Shown piece by piece: positions 24,451-33,416 of a stretch of 64,000 bases of DNA (its first letter is position 1; every line of letters begins with the position of its first letter). Location: positions 1 to 64,000 of the forward strand of contig JAHDWK010000025.1 of assembly GCA_023382655.1 (NCBI GenBank), given 5' to 3'. The translations under genes and the position numbers were made by a program. The notes below the pieces were generated by a model. The model was not told the origin of the DNA. It was given only the letters and a program-made list of their open reading frames with translations, and did no database searches. This stretch comes from Anaerolineae bacterium (GTDB lineage Bacteria > Chloroflexota > Anaerolineae > Promineifilales > Promineifilaceae).

Positions 24451-26034
24451 ATGAGTAAACGACAAATGGTAGACGAACAACCTACACTTTATTTTCCGGC
24501 GGGCGGCCACCCGGCGGCTGATTTGCATTACCCACCAACGGCGGCCCGGCCACGCCGCGCCGGGCGACGATTGCTGCTGCTGTTGGCGCTGTTTTGGCTG
24601 ATGGTAGTCACGGCCGTAGCCGGACTCGCCGCCCTCTTTTATGCCAGCCCGCTGTTGCTACCAGGTACGCAGGTGATGGGGGTGGATGTGGGCGGCCTGT
24701 CGGTGAACGAAACGGCCGTGACTTTGGGCATTCAATGGCAGCAGGCAGGCTTCACGCTGGAGAGTGACACAGATTCCTGGGCGGTAGACCCGGCGGCGTT
24801 GGGGCTGAAGCTGGATGCGCTGGCAACGGCGGAGTGGGCACATGCCCACGGCCGTACCCTAGATGGTCTGTTTGAATGGGCCACCACCGGGCGATTGCGC
24901 GTGACGCCGGTTTATACGTTGGATACGGCCGTGACCGCTGCCTATTTGGAAACATTGGCCCCGCAACTAGAACGCGCCCCGGTGGATGCTGGTGTGTTAG
25001 TTGTGGATGGGCAGGCGCAGGCCACCCCGGCCATCACCGGTCAATCGCTCAATGTGGCGGCAACGGTAGCCTATTTGCAGATGTACCAGGAGGCGGTGTT
25101 GGCGCACGGCCGTTTACCCCTCAGCTACACCCTCATTCCCCCGGTGATTACGGATGTCACGGCCGTGTTGCAGCAGTTAAGCCAACTGCTCGGCCGTACC
25201 ATCGTCTTGCAGGCCTATGACCCCGTCAGTGATGAGACCTTCACCTGGAATTTGCCGCCAGAGGTGTGGGGAAACTGGGTCGCTGTGACTATTGACCCGG
25301 ACAATCCCGGCCAACTTCGTTGGAATTTTGATTCCCCACCGGCCCGTGTCTTTCTCGATGAGCAGGCTACCCAATTAGGCGCGGCCCGATTTATTCAGAC
25401 TGAGGAAACGCTCAGACAGTTAGCATTGGCGATACGAGACGGGCAGACGACGCTTATCACTCGCGTGTATCATCATCCCACCAGCTATACCGTGCAAGCG
25501 GGGGATACATTAGCCAGCATCGGCCGTGTGGTGGGGATACCATACCCCTGGATTCAGCAAGCCAACCCTGGCCTGGGTGGTTTGTCGCCGGGGCAGGTTA
25601 TTACTATTCCGTCGGTGGATGAGATGTTGCCGCTGCCGGTCGTGCCGCACAAACGCATCGTCGTTAGCATTGGGCAGCAGCGAGTGCAGGCGTGGGAAAA
25701 TGGGCAGTTGAAATGGGATTGGCCGGCCAGCACTGGCATAACCTCCAGCCCTACCGCGCCTGGTATTTTCCAGGTGCAATCACACGAATCCAATGCCTAC
25801 GCCGCCAACTGGAATTTGTGGATGCCCAACTTCCTGGGTATTTACCGGCCTGTGCCCAACTCGGATTTTATGAATGGCTTTCATGGCTTTCCCACCCGTG
25901 ATGGGTACAATCTGTTGTGGACAAATAATCTGGGTGCGCCAGTGACGTATGGGTGCATCCTCATTAGCAATGAAAATGCCCAGGCGCTCTATGAGTGGGC
26001 GGAAGAGGGTGTGGTGGTGGCGATTAGAGATTAA
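24451..26034 (+). CDS. L,D-transpeptidase (YkuD) with VanW-type peptidoglycan-binding and LysM domains
   Basis: 527 residues. N-terminal cytoplasmic basic segment, one TM helix near 45-70, then a PG-binding-4 (VanW-like) region (GVDVGGLSVNETAVTL), a LysM near 345-390 (SYTVQAGDTLASIGRV...), and a C-terminal YkuD domain (about 400-527). The catalytic Cys lies in TYGCILIS, with the conserved HG in GFHGFPTRDG. The usual S-H-G-C reads T-Y-G-C. Such enzymes form 3-3 peptidoglycan cross-links or attach proteins. Monocistronic. Confidence 0.87.
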   Translation: MSKRQMVDEQPTLYFPAGGHPAADLHYPPTAARPRRAGRRLLLLLALFWLMVVTAVAGLAALFYASPLLLPGTQVMGVDVGGLSVNETAVTLGIQWQQAGFTLESDTDSWAVDPAALGLKLDALATAEWAHAHGRTLDGLFEWATTGRLRVTPVYTLDTAVTAAYLETLAPQLERAPVDAGVLVVDGQAQATPAITGQSLNVAATVAYLQMYQEAVLAHGRLPLSYTLIPPVITDVTAVLQQLSQLLGRTIVLQAYDPVSDETFTWNLPPEVWGNWVAVTIDPDNPGQLRWNFDSPPARVFLDEQATQLGAARFIQTEETLRQLALAIRDGQTTLITRVYHHPTSYTVQAGDTLASIGRVVGIPYPWIQQANPGLGGLSPGQVITIPSVDEMLPLPVVPHKRIVVSIGQQRVQAWENGQLKWDWPASTGITSSPTAPGIFQVQSHESNAYAANWNLWMPNFLGIYRPVPNSDFMNGFHGFPTRDGYNLLWTNNLGAPVTYGCILISNENAQALYEWAEEGVVVAIRD

Positions 26035-26058
26035 CCCATCTCTGATCACCAATCTCGA

Positions 26059-26178
26059 ATGATGACGATGGGCTTAAGCAGTATGGTACTCATGATTTTG
26101 CTTCTTTGTGGCGGTGGGATGATGGTGGCGGCCATTGTGGCGGCGGTCTATTTTTATCTGCGCGAACGCGAAGATTGA
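26059..26178 (+). CDS. 39-residue single-pass membrane protein
   Basis: A short ORF between the transpeptidase gene and the converging DUF456 gene: MMTMGLSSMVLMILLLCGGG continuing through a second half of the hydrophobic helix to YFYLRERED. One TM helix with a charged C-terminal tail. It begins 24 bases after the transpeptidase stop and its stop codon directly abuts the DUF456 stop, so it fills the gap exactly. No strong ribosome-binding site is seen. Function unknown. Confidence 0.45.
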   Translation: MMTMGLSSMVLMILLLCGGGMMVAAIVAAVYFYLRERED

Positions 26179-26676
26179 TCAACCGTTCATTACCTGCCAG
26201 GCAAAGAGTCCGATAACCACAACGCCAGCCACAAGCTGGATGATGGTGGCGATGCCCCAACCTTTGAGGCCGCCCCAACTGACACGCACGGCCGTATTCG
26301 CATCTTGATGTTTCCAATACTCCCCCAAAAACAGCCCCAACACAAAACCAATTATCGTGCCGATAACCGGCAGCAGAAATGAGCCGATAATCGCACCCAC
26401 GGTACTGAGCAGGTAGGAGCGTTTGGCCGCGCCGCTGCGTTGTGCCCCAAAATAAGGCAGCCACACGTCGCTGGTGCCGGCAAACAGAATGAGTACAGAA
26501 ATGAGCAAAAAATGGGGGATGGTAATCACTGCAAAGCCGGTCTGCCAGACGTAAACGGCTACCCCTAACCAGATTAAAAACACGCCCGGCAACAGGGGGA
26601 TAATGATGCCTATTAGCCCCAAAAGCATGAGAAAAAACACAATAAAAAGCAACAATCCTTCTGATAACAATTCCAT
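26179..26676 (-). CDS. DUF456 family membrane protein
   Basis: 165 residues, about five hydrophobic helices. DUF456 signature segments are GLIGIIIPLLPGVFLIWLG near the N-terminus and the Gly-rich GAIIGSFLLPVIGTIIGFVL followed by FLGEYW. The family is widespread with unknown function; a transport or membrane-organising role has been suggested only from topology. Monocistronic, divergent from the following large membrane protein. Confidence 0.85.
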   Translation of the reverse strand: MELLSEGLLLFIVFFLMLLGLIGIIIPLLPGVFLIWLGVAVYVWQTGFAVITIPHFLLISVLILFAGTSDVWLPYFGAQRSGAAKRSYLLSTVGAIIGSFLLPVIGTIIGFVLGLFLGEYWKHQDANTAVRVSWGGLKGWGIATIIQLVAGVVVIGLFAWQVMNG

Positions 26677-26809
26677 TTAATAACTCCGAGTGGTACGGCC
26701 GTTGGTGCAGACGGCCGTGACAAATAATGCCCATATGATAATGGGTTGTATGTCCGGCGGCGTTAGTGTTGCATAAACATTATGAGCAAATTCAGGTAAC
26801 ATCCCCACC

Positions 26810-29524
26810 ATGCGCAAACGGAACAAAGTTGCCAATTTCGCTCCCTGGGTCGCCGTGGTGGGCATTGCCCTGGTGGTCATCCTGCCTCTTGGGGGCGCGC
26901 CACCCTATGGCGATGATATACGCTTGCACATCTACCGCATCCCGGTGGTGCAGGCCCTGTGGGCGAATGGGATTCCCTTTGCCCGCTGGCTGCCCACTTT
27001 GAATCTGGGGTACGGCTCACCGTTGTTCAATTTTTATCCACCGCTGAGCGCCTACCTGCTGACCTTGTTTTACTTGCTGGTGAACCAGCAAGCGGCCGTT
27101 GCCTGGAATGGGCTGCTGGCGTTGGCGTTGGTGGGTGGCTGTGTGGGCATGTTTTTGTTGGGACGCTGGTTATATGGCACGGCGGGCGGTCTGTTCGCCG
27201 CGGCGCTGTATACCTGGTCGCCCCATCTGGTTTACCAGAGTTATGCGCGGGGCAGCAGTTCCAATGCCCTGGCGATGGCGTTATTCCCCTGGGCGGTTTG
27301 GGGATTGCTGGCGGTGGCGGCACGGCCGTCTCCCCTGTCTATCTTGCTGGCGGCCATTCCCCTGGCCCTGCTCATGTTGGCGCACACAGCCGCCAGCCTG
27401 CTGTTTTTGGGGCCGTTGCTGGTGGTGGCAGGTACGGCCGTGCTGATGGCCCCATCGCCTCGCCTGTCTCGTCTGGGGGCCGTCTTACTGGTGGTGGCGT
27501 TGGGGCTGGCGCTTTCCGCCTTTTCCTGGCTGCCCGCCCTGGTGGAGATTGGCGATACCCGCTACGCGCTGGAAGCGGGCAAAGTCGCCTATCAGGACTA
27601 TTTTGCGGACGCTTTTCGTTGGCCGGAACCAACGTTAGCCGGAGCGCACAATCCTGGCCTGCCCAAGACGCCCGGATTAGCCCAAATTGCTCTGGGTGCA
27701 GTAGGGACGGTGTTGGCGGTTCTCACCTGGTGGCGTAGCCGGGGTGACAGGGATAGGTGGACAGCGGCTGTAGTTGTTGTCTCTGGTCTGATGGGTTTGG
27801 TGACATTGGCGTTGGCCCTGTCGTGGTCAGCGCCATTGTGGACGATGCTGCCGCCGCTACAAAGTCTGCAATTTCCCTGGCGGCTGTTGGATATTCCCAC
27901 GTTTTGCCTGGCGTTGGCCGGGGGGTATGTCCTGTATACCCCGTTTTTGCAGAACCGCTCTCGCCAGGCAACTGCTGGATGGTCGGTCGTGGCTGCCGTT
28001 GGCTGGGCGGTGGCTTTTGCCCAGGTGTTGCCTTATCTGTACCCGCCACGCATTCATTCGCTGCCGATACAGCCTTTATTGTCTGACGCGACGGCCGTGC
28101 AGCAGCAATTTGGCATCTATGGCCTGACAGCCTGGGGCGAATACAGTGCGGCTACGGTGACGGACTGGCCCGCGACACTGCCGTTTCCTGGCGCAGATGC
28201 AATGATCCCGCTTTACGCCAAGGCACTAAACACGCCGGCGGGGCTGACGGCCGTTGGCGGCGATCCCTGGCGGGCTGTGTGGCAGGCTAATCTGCCGCAG
28301 ACAGAAACGCTGACACTGGCAGTACACGATTTTCCCGGCTGGCAGGCATGGGTGGATGGGGAAAGGGTGGCGGTGGGCGTGGCTGGAGACGGCCGTGTGC
28401 AACTCACCATTCCTCCCGGCAGCCACCAGGTTGAATTGGCTTTTGGGCGGACGCCCGTGCGCTGGCTGGCCGATTTCCTGACGGTGATAGGATTGGTGGT
28501 AGGGAGTGTGCTGTTCGCCGTGAGTTGGCGGCGTTCCCATAGGGGACGATTACCTGAAGCCGATAGGCCGGTTGACCAACCACCCGCTGTGAAATGGAAT
28601 ATCTTGCTGCTGGTTATTTTATGTCTACTCCTGGGGAGCAAGCTAGCCTGGTTTGATCGTGTTTCTTCGCCCTTGGTGGTGCATCCGGTGGACGGCCGTA
28701 TTCCGGGACAGGTCACGCCCGGCTTTGGTAATTTCAATAACGAAATTCGGTTAATGGCCGCGGAAACCCGGTCGCCAGACACGCTGGTTTTATATTGGCA
28801 GGCGCTGGCTGATCTGTCACGTCGTTACGCGGTGGTGGTGACGGTGGCCGATGCCCAAGGCGTACCGCTGCATACGGTGGTGAATGACGCGCCGGGTTAT
28901 ATGAGCACCGCTCATTGGGAAGCAAGCCAATTGACGCGGGATGTGTATCAATTACCGCTTGATAGGCAACCGGCGCCGGCTGGATATACCATCTGGGTGG
29001 GGTTGCAAGATGTGGTCAGTGGCGAGGTTATCCCGCTGGTTGATGCGCCGGGGGTAACGGCCGTGCCTGTTGGCCGTCTCAAAACCGCCCCACTGCCGCT
29101 GGTTGCCCCAGAGACACAGGGAACGATTTTTGGCGAAGCGATCCGGCTGCGGCAGGCAGTTGCGCCGGAACAACTGGCAGTGGGTGAACCGCTGGAAATG
29201 ACGCTGGTGTGGGAATCGTTAACACCGGCGGCGGCGGATTACACCGTTTTTGTGCATTTGCTAAACCTGGACGGGATGCTCGCCGCCGGAAATGATGGGC
29301 AGCCGCTCGACGGCCGTTACCCCACCTCTTATTGGTCGCCCGGCGAACAAATAACCGATGTGCGTCAGTGGTTGCCCAATCTGCTGCCAGGAATTTATCA
29401 ACTGGAAGTTGGTTTGTATCAATTTGATTCTGGGGAACGGCTGCCAGTATCCGGGCCACATTCTGAAGGGGGGGATCGGGTGATTTTGGGGTATGTGCAG
29501 ATTGGGGTAGCAGCAGGTGATTGA
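26810..29524 (+). CDS. Polytopic membrane protein, PTPS-related / GT-C-like
   Basis: 904 residues. The N-terminal about 580 contain roughly 11 TM helices. The opening motif GDDIRLHIYRIPVVQALWANG, with PRW-like FARWLPTLNLGYGSPLFNFYPPL, is characteristic of the 6-pyruvoyl-tetrahydropterin-synthase-related membrane domain, a GT-C-like fold in which the first-loop Asp pair may bind a lipid-linked sugar. The C-terminal about 320 residues are beta-rich and extracytoplasmic (ETLTLAVHDFPGWQAWVDG; later VFVHLLNLDG). Probable envelope glycosyl transfer (inference). Monocistronic. Confidence 0.75.
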   Translation: MRKRNKVANFAPWVAVVGIALVVILPLGGAPPYGDDIRLHIYRIPVVQALWANGIPFARWLPTLNLGYGSPLFNFYPPLSAYLLTLFYLLVNQQAAVAWNGLLALALVGGCVGMFLLGRWLYGTAGGLFAAALYTWSPHLVYQSYARGSSSNALAMALFPWAVWGLLAVAARPSPLSILLAAIPLALLMLAHTAASLLFLGPLLVVAGTAVLMAPSPRLSRLGAVLLVVALGLALSAFSWLPALVEIGDTRYALEAGKVAYQDYFADAFRWPEPTLAGAHNPGLPKTPGLAQIALGAVGTVLAVLTWWRSRGDRDRWTAAVVVVSGLMGLVTLALALSWSAPLWTMLPPLQSLQFPWRLLDIPTFCLALAGGYVLYTPFLQNRSRQATAGWSVVAAVGWAVAFAQVLPYLYPPRIHSLPIQPLLSDATAVQQQFGIYGLTAWGEYSAATVTDWPATLPFPGADAMIPLYAKALNTPAGLTAVGGDPWRAVWQANLPQTETLTLAVHDFPGWQAWVDGERVAVGVAGDGRVQLTIPPGSHQVELAFGRTPVRWLADFLTVIGLVVGSVLFAVSWRRSHRGRLPEADRPVDQPPAVKWNILLLVILCLLLGSKLAWFDRVSSPLVVHPVDGRIPGQVTPGFGNFNNEIRLMAAETRSPDTLVLYWQALADLSRRYAVVVTVADAQGVPLHTVVNDAPGYMSTAHWEASQLTRDVYQLPLDRQPAPAGYTIWVGLQDVVSGEVIPLVDAPGVTAVPVGRLKTAPLPLVAPETQGTIFGEAIRLRQAVAPEQLAVGEPLEMTLVWESLTPAAADYTVFVHLLNLDGMLAAGNDGQPLDGRYPTSYWSPGEQITDVRQWLPNLLPGIYQLEVGLYQFDSGERLPVSGPHSEGGDRVILGYVQIGVAAGD

Positions 29525-29560
29525 ATAATTGCTCCCTTACTCAATTACCAAATGACGTGT

Positions 29561-30427
29561 TCAGTGGCGGAAGAGCCGCCAGGCCAGACCAGGGCGGCGC
29601 AAGTAGACGATTTGTCCGGTAAAAAGGGCGGGGCGAAAACCAAAATGACGCAGTACCGTGCCCGGTTCGGCGATGGCGGGCACAAAGAAGCGGTCTATGG
29701 TATAGGCGGTGATGGGGGGCCAATACCACCATTGCAGAAGCAGACGAGATACCGGTCGTACCAGCACCATGGGCAGGGGGGCGGGCCACCGTTTACGGCC
29801 GTTGACAGCCAGAAGACGCTGCATCATTTCCCGGTAAGCCATGCGTTCTTCCCCGGCAATGGCGATGGTTTGGTTAACATAACGGTCAGGTTGTTGCAGG
29901 ATAAGGTGCAGACAGCGTGTATAATCTTCTACCCACAGTGGTTGCACGGGCATATGGCCGCCGCCGGGCAGCCAGACAAACGGCCAGCTCCAGATAGCCA
30001 GCGCCAGGAATATCTCGGTAAAACGGTCGTTACGGCCGTAAAGTGGGCTTGTTTGCAGGATGGTATAGGGGATGCCGCTGCGCCGCACCAGTTGTTCCAT
30101 TTCACCTTTGGCGCGTAACAGGGAGTGCATGGCGGCTGTATTGGCGCCCAAATGACCGGGCACAATGAGGTGCTGTACACCGGCGCGACGACATTCATCA
30201 ATGAGTTGGGTTGTGCCCTCTACGTCTACATGCTGCAAGAGTCGGTTGCGGCCGCGTGTTTCCGCCCCGGCCAAATGAATGACGCTATGCACACCCTGTA
30301 GTTGTTCGCGTAGTTTGAGATGGGTGATGAGACGGCCGTCATACGGCCGTGCTTCTACCCCTTCTCGCGCCAGCCGCGCCATCAATGACTGGCCAATAAA
30401 CCCCGTTGCACCCGTTACCAAAATCAT
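29561..30427 (-). CDS. Atypical SDR / NAD(P)-binding epimerase-like protein
   Basis: 288 residues with the Rossmann dinucleotide motif TGATGFIGQSL at the N-terminus and VIHLAGAETRG. The catalytic YxxxK of classical SDRs is not clear; the region LRAKGEMEQLVRRSGIPYTILQTSPLYG is typical of atypical SDRs (NmrA / complex I NDUFA9-like). It may act as a redox sensor, quinone-related chaperone or nucleotide-sugar enzyme; the role is unresolved. The upstream gap (30428-30606) holds an AATACGC family J repeat. Confidence 0.8.
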   Translation of the reverse strand: MILVTGATGFIGQSLMARLAREGVEARPYDGRLITHLKLREQLQGVHSVIHLAGAETRGRNRLLQHVDVEGTTQLIDECRRAGVQHLIVPGHLGANTAAMHSLLRAKGEMEQLVRRSGIPYTILQTSPLYGRNDRFTEIFLALAIWSWPFVWLPGGGHMPVQPLWVEDYTRCLHLILQQPDRYVNQTIAIAGEERMAYREMMQRLLAVNGRKRWPAPLPMVLVRPVSRLLLQWWYWPPITAYTIDRFFVPAIAEPGTVLRHFGFRPALFTGQIVYLRRPGLAWRLFRH

Positions 30428-30431
30428 GGTG

Positions 30432-30456
30432 GGGATTGTATTGCGTATTGTGCCTG
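30432..30456. repeat. Family J AATACGC repeat
   Basis: GATTGTATTGCGTATTGTGC is the complement of the units before clpC (3152-3180). It lies immediately upstream of the SDR start. Confidence 0.5.
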
Positions 30457-30606
30457 GCGTAAAAGTCGCCAGGCGCGCTCCGGCTGCCCACCGTGGACAT
30501 TTTGGAAAATCGTGAGAATTCTTTTTGTTGCTTGATCTGTTTTTATTACTTGCGTACCCTCTATAGCGTTATATTATCCATTGAAATTTCCAACGAGGTG
30601 AAAACA

Positions 30607-31704
30607 ATGCAAAAAAAAGCCCATAGTTTTGTTTTGTTTGTCTTGTTCATGGCGATTATGAGCGTGGTTATCTTCAGCAGCGGTCTTTTTTCGCCATCGT
30701 CACAAGCACAAACGTTTGACGAATTTTCTTATCTCCCGGCGATTCTCAACCCATCAGCCCCCATGCCCACACCCACACCTACGCCGACGACTCCACCGAC
30801 TATAGAACCGCCTGACGGCATGATCTATGTGGATCACAACTCTGTCGCCCTCTTTGACCAGATACCCACACAATATCTGAATGCGGCGGCGGGCATTGAT
30901 ATGCTGTTTGTTAATCGTTCGGTGGGTGGGAATATCAGCGATGGCCTTACCTGTTTGAGCGGGCCCTGGGCGAATGCCCCGAATCATTGTGTACGGCACG
31001 CCCATGTCGTGCCCGAGTTTTCGGTTGACCCCAGCGAGGTTCACTGGGAAGGCACTTTTAGTCGTGCTAACTGGGATTATCTTTTTTGGCCTGGTGTGGG
31101 CGACCCCAATCAACGGGTGAACTGTTCTGTGCCGACGGATGAGTGGGACGGTAAGGTGGAATGTTTTCTGGAACATGCCGCCGGTGTGGTTAACAACTAC
31201 GAAGTGCTTTCCTTCCAATTTAGCTACCTGGAAGTCGGCGATGGTACCATTGCCGACCCGGCTGAGGGCTTTTTTGCTAATACGCCAGGATATGATGTCC
31301 ACGAATTGGAGGCATTTGAAGCACAGCACTCCGGCAAGGTGATCATTTATTGGACCAGTAGTTTGTCACGAGGCATCGGTTCGCCGGTGTCGGAATCGTT
31401 TAACCAGCAAATGCGAAATTACGCAGTGGCCAATGAAAAAGTGCTGTTTGATGTCGCAGCCATTCTCTCGCACGACCCGGATGGGAACCCCTGTTACGAC
31501 AACCGGGATGGCATCCCCTATGATAATGGTAATAATTCCGAGAATTTTCCAGATGATGGGCAAAATTTATTGGCAATTTGCCAGCATTACACAACGGAGA
31601 CGGATGGGGGGCATTTAGGTAGTGTTTCGGCCGGGAAGATTCGGGTGGCCAAGGCGTTTTGGGTGTTGATGGCCCAGCTTGCCGGGTGGCAGCCGAATCC
31701 ATAA
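30607..31704 (+). CDS. Secreted protein, unknown function (possible SGNH-like hydrolase)
   Basis: 365 residues with a signal peptide (MQKKAHSFVLFVLFMAIMSV ... SSQAQ). Immediately after it come FSYLPAIL, reminiscent of the YLP tail motif of Chloroflexota secreted proteins, and a TPTPTPTTPP linker. The globular part includes DHNSVALFDQIP, FVNRSVGGNISDG and a C-terminal TETDGGHLGSVSAGKIRVAK block that could be the Asp/His end of an SGNH hydrolase. This is only a weak suggestion. AGGTGA precedes ATG 30607; the longer frame upstream lacks support. Confidence 0.65.
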   Translation: MQKKAHSFVLFVLFMAIMSVVIFSSGLFSPSSQAQTFDEFSYLPAILNPSAPMPTPTPTPTTPPTIEPPDGMIYVDHNSVALFDQIPTQYLNAAAGIDMLFVNRSVGGNISDGLTCLSGPWANAPNHCVRHAHVVPEFSVDPSEVHWEGTFSRANWDYLFWPGVGDPNQRVNCSVPTDEWDGKVECFLEHAAGVVNNYEVLSFQFSYLEVGDGTIADPAEGFFANTPGYDVHELEAFEAQHSGKVIIYWTSSLSRGIGSPVSESFNQQMRNYAVANEKVLFDVAAILSHDPDGNPCYDNRDGIPYDNGNNSENFPDDGQNLLAICQHYTTETDGGHLGSVSAGKIRVAKAFWVLMAQLAGWQPNP

Positions 31705-31711
31705 TAGCGAA

Positions 31712-32536
31712 TCAGGCTGGTTCATCTGTCCAAAAGAACAGGTGAACCAGCTTTTCCTGGATGCGCGTAAAACCCAGGGCTTCGGCCGTATGCACGGAGG
31801 GCAGGTTGTTGGCCCAGCAAATCCAGCCAATGTCGTGGATACCTCGTTGCCGGGCTTCGGCAATCACGGCCGTGGCCGTCACCCTGGCCAACCCCTGGCG
31901 CTGCCATGCTTCAGCCGTAGCAATGCCTAACTCACACCGATTGCCGGTGTTATATTCGCTCATGCACCAGGCCACAATTTCGTCCTGGTGAACCAGGCAG
32001 TAACCGAAACTCTTGTCCAGGAAGTCGGCAACCGACGGCCGTTCCGACACCATTTCTTCTGTTACCCAATCCAGATTCTTCAGAGTGGCGTCGGCCAATA
32101 AGGTGGCGTCTACCCGGCGCAGTTGCAGTGTAGCGGGCACGGCCGTTTCCCACTGGCGATGGCGTGCCTCCAATCGGTAATAACAACGGGCTGCCGGTAT
32201 CATTTTCAGACCGGGCAACAAGGTGGCGGCCTCTGCCTGCCAGGCAGCCGTTGTGTGCAGGACAAAGGCTGCCAGGTTGGCGGCCTGGGCTTCGCTTTTG
32301 TATTGGGTGAGCAGCAGGTGGCGCACGGCCGTGACGGTGGCGGCATTCGCTTGCCCGGCTAACATGACACGGCCGTGAAACCAGGTGACGGCCGTCTCTG
32401 GGGCGCGCCTATCATCCACATAAATGGTTGCCGGCGTTGACCCCGCCAGAATGGAGGGGATCACCAGTAAATGATCGGCTAATGGGGCCAGTAACGGCCG
32501 TGCCTTATCCAGTTGATCCGGCGCTAAGGGAACCAT
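31712..32536 (-). CDS. GNAT-family N-acetyltransferase
   Basis: 274 residues. The C-terminal GNAT domain shows ELGIATAEAWQRQGLARVTA (motif A, acetyl-CoA pyrophosphate loop Q/RxxGxA) and a WICWANNLPSVHTAEALGF motif B. The N-terminal half resembles the extra domain of GNAT_acetyltr_2/zwittermicin-resistance-like acetyltransferases. It begins four bases after the stop of the aapP ATPase, so it is the last gene of the amino-acid transporter operon. It might acetylate an imported amino acid or derivative (inference). Confidence 0.8.
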   Translation of the reverse strand: MVPLAPDQLDKARPLLAPLADHLLVIPSILAGSTPATIYVDDRRAPETAVTWFHGRVMLAGQANAATVTAVRHLLLTQYKSEAQAANLAAFVLHTTAAWQAEAATLLPGLKMIPAARCYYRLEARHRQWETAVPATLQLRRVDATLLADATLKNLDWVTEEMVSERPSVADFLDKSFGYCLVHQDEIVAWCMSEYNTGNRCELGIATAEAWQRQGLARVTATAVIAEARQRGIHDIGWICWANNLPSVHTAEALGFTRIQEKLVHLFFWTDEPA

Positions 32537-32540
32537 GGGT

Positions 32541-33320
32541 TTAGTGGTGCAAGATTTGTGACAGGAACAATTTCGTTCGCTCGTTTTTAGGATTATTGAA
32601 GAAATTATCCGGGATATTCTCTTCCACAATCTGCCCGGCATCCATAAAAATAACCCGATCCGCCACCTCGCGGGCAAAACCCATCTCATGCGTCACCGCC
32701 AGAATGGTATAACCGCCGCCGGCCAGGTCACGCATCACATCCAGCACCTCTTTAATCATCTCCGGGTCCAGGGCGCTGGTTGGCTCATCAAATAACAAAA
32801 TCTTCGGCTCCATCGTCAGGGTGCGGGCAATGGCCACTCGCTGCTGCTGCCCGCCGGAAAGCTGCCCCGGATATTTGTGTGCCTGCTCAGGAATGCCTAC
32901 CCGCATCAGCCACTTCATCGCCGTCTCCTCCGCCTTATCCCGTGACCACTTACGCACATGCATCGGCGCCAGCGTCACATTCTCTAATACCGTCAGGTGA
33001 GGAAACAGGTTGAATTGCTGGAACACCATGCCCACTTCGCGCCGGATTTCGGCGATATTGCGCACATCGTAGCTCAGCGTAATGCCATCCACCACAATCT
33101 CCCCTTCCTGATGTTCTTCCAGCCGGTTCAGGCAACGGATAAAGGTGGATTTACCACTGCCAGACGGCCCAATGATCACAATGACTTCGCCCGGTTTCAC
33201 GTGCAAGTCAATGCCCTTTAGCGCATGGAAATCGCCATACCACTTATGCACATTCTCACATTCAATGATGTATTCCCCTACCAGGCGAGGTGTGGTTATG
33301 ATAGGTTCCGCTGTGGTCAT
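32541..33320 (-). CDS. aapP: Amino-acid ABC transporter, ATP-binding protein
   Basis: 259 residues, polar-amino-acid ABC ATPase (GlnQ/AapP family). Walker [11 protein letters not shown]-loop [12 protein letters not shown], signature [13 protein letters not shown], Walker [16 protein letters not shown]-loop AVTHEM. The family-specific [12 protein letters not shown] variant is present ([16 protein letters not shown]). It follows the two permeases and solute-binding protein in the order aapJ-Q-M-P, the canonical general L-amino-acid permease layout. Confidence 0.92.
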   Translation of the reverse strand: MTTAEPIITTPRLVGEYIIECENVHKWYGDFHALKGIDLHVKPGEVIVIIGPSGSGKSTFIRCLNRLEEHQEGEIVVDGITLSYDVRNIAEIRREVGMVFQQFNLFPHLTVLENVTLAPMHVRKWSRDKAEETAMKWLMRVGIPEQAHKYPGQLSGGQQQRVAIARTLTMEPKILLFDEPTSALDPEMIKEVLDVMRDLAGGGYTILAVTHEMGFAREVADRVIFMDAGQIVEENIPDNFFNNPKNERTKLFLSQILHH

Positions 33321-33336
33321 AGTTTCTCCTATTTAT

Positions 33337-33416
33337 CGTATTCCGTAAACCGTTATCCGAAGTCCGATAACTTATTACGGATCACCGATTACGGATTACC
33401 GATTATGGATCACCGT
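33337..33416. repeat. Family A repeat between aapM and aapP
   Basis: CCGTAAACCGTTATCCGAAG, then GGATCACCGATTACGGATTA and similar units. The aapM stop codon lies at its edge (CGGTGATCCATAATCGG on the minus strand). Confidence 0.75.

Noticed and set aside
32537-32689. N-terminal extension of the GNAT frame into aapP
   Set aside because: Overlaps the conserved aapP coding sequence; ATG 32536 lies directly behind the aapP stop.
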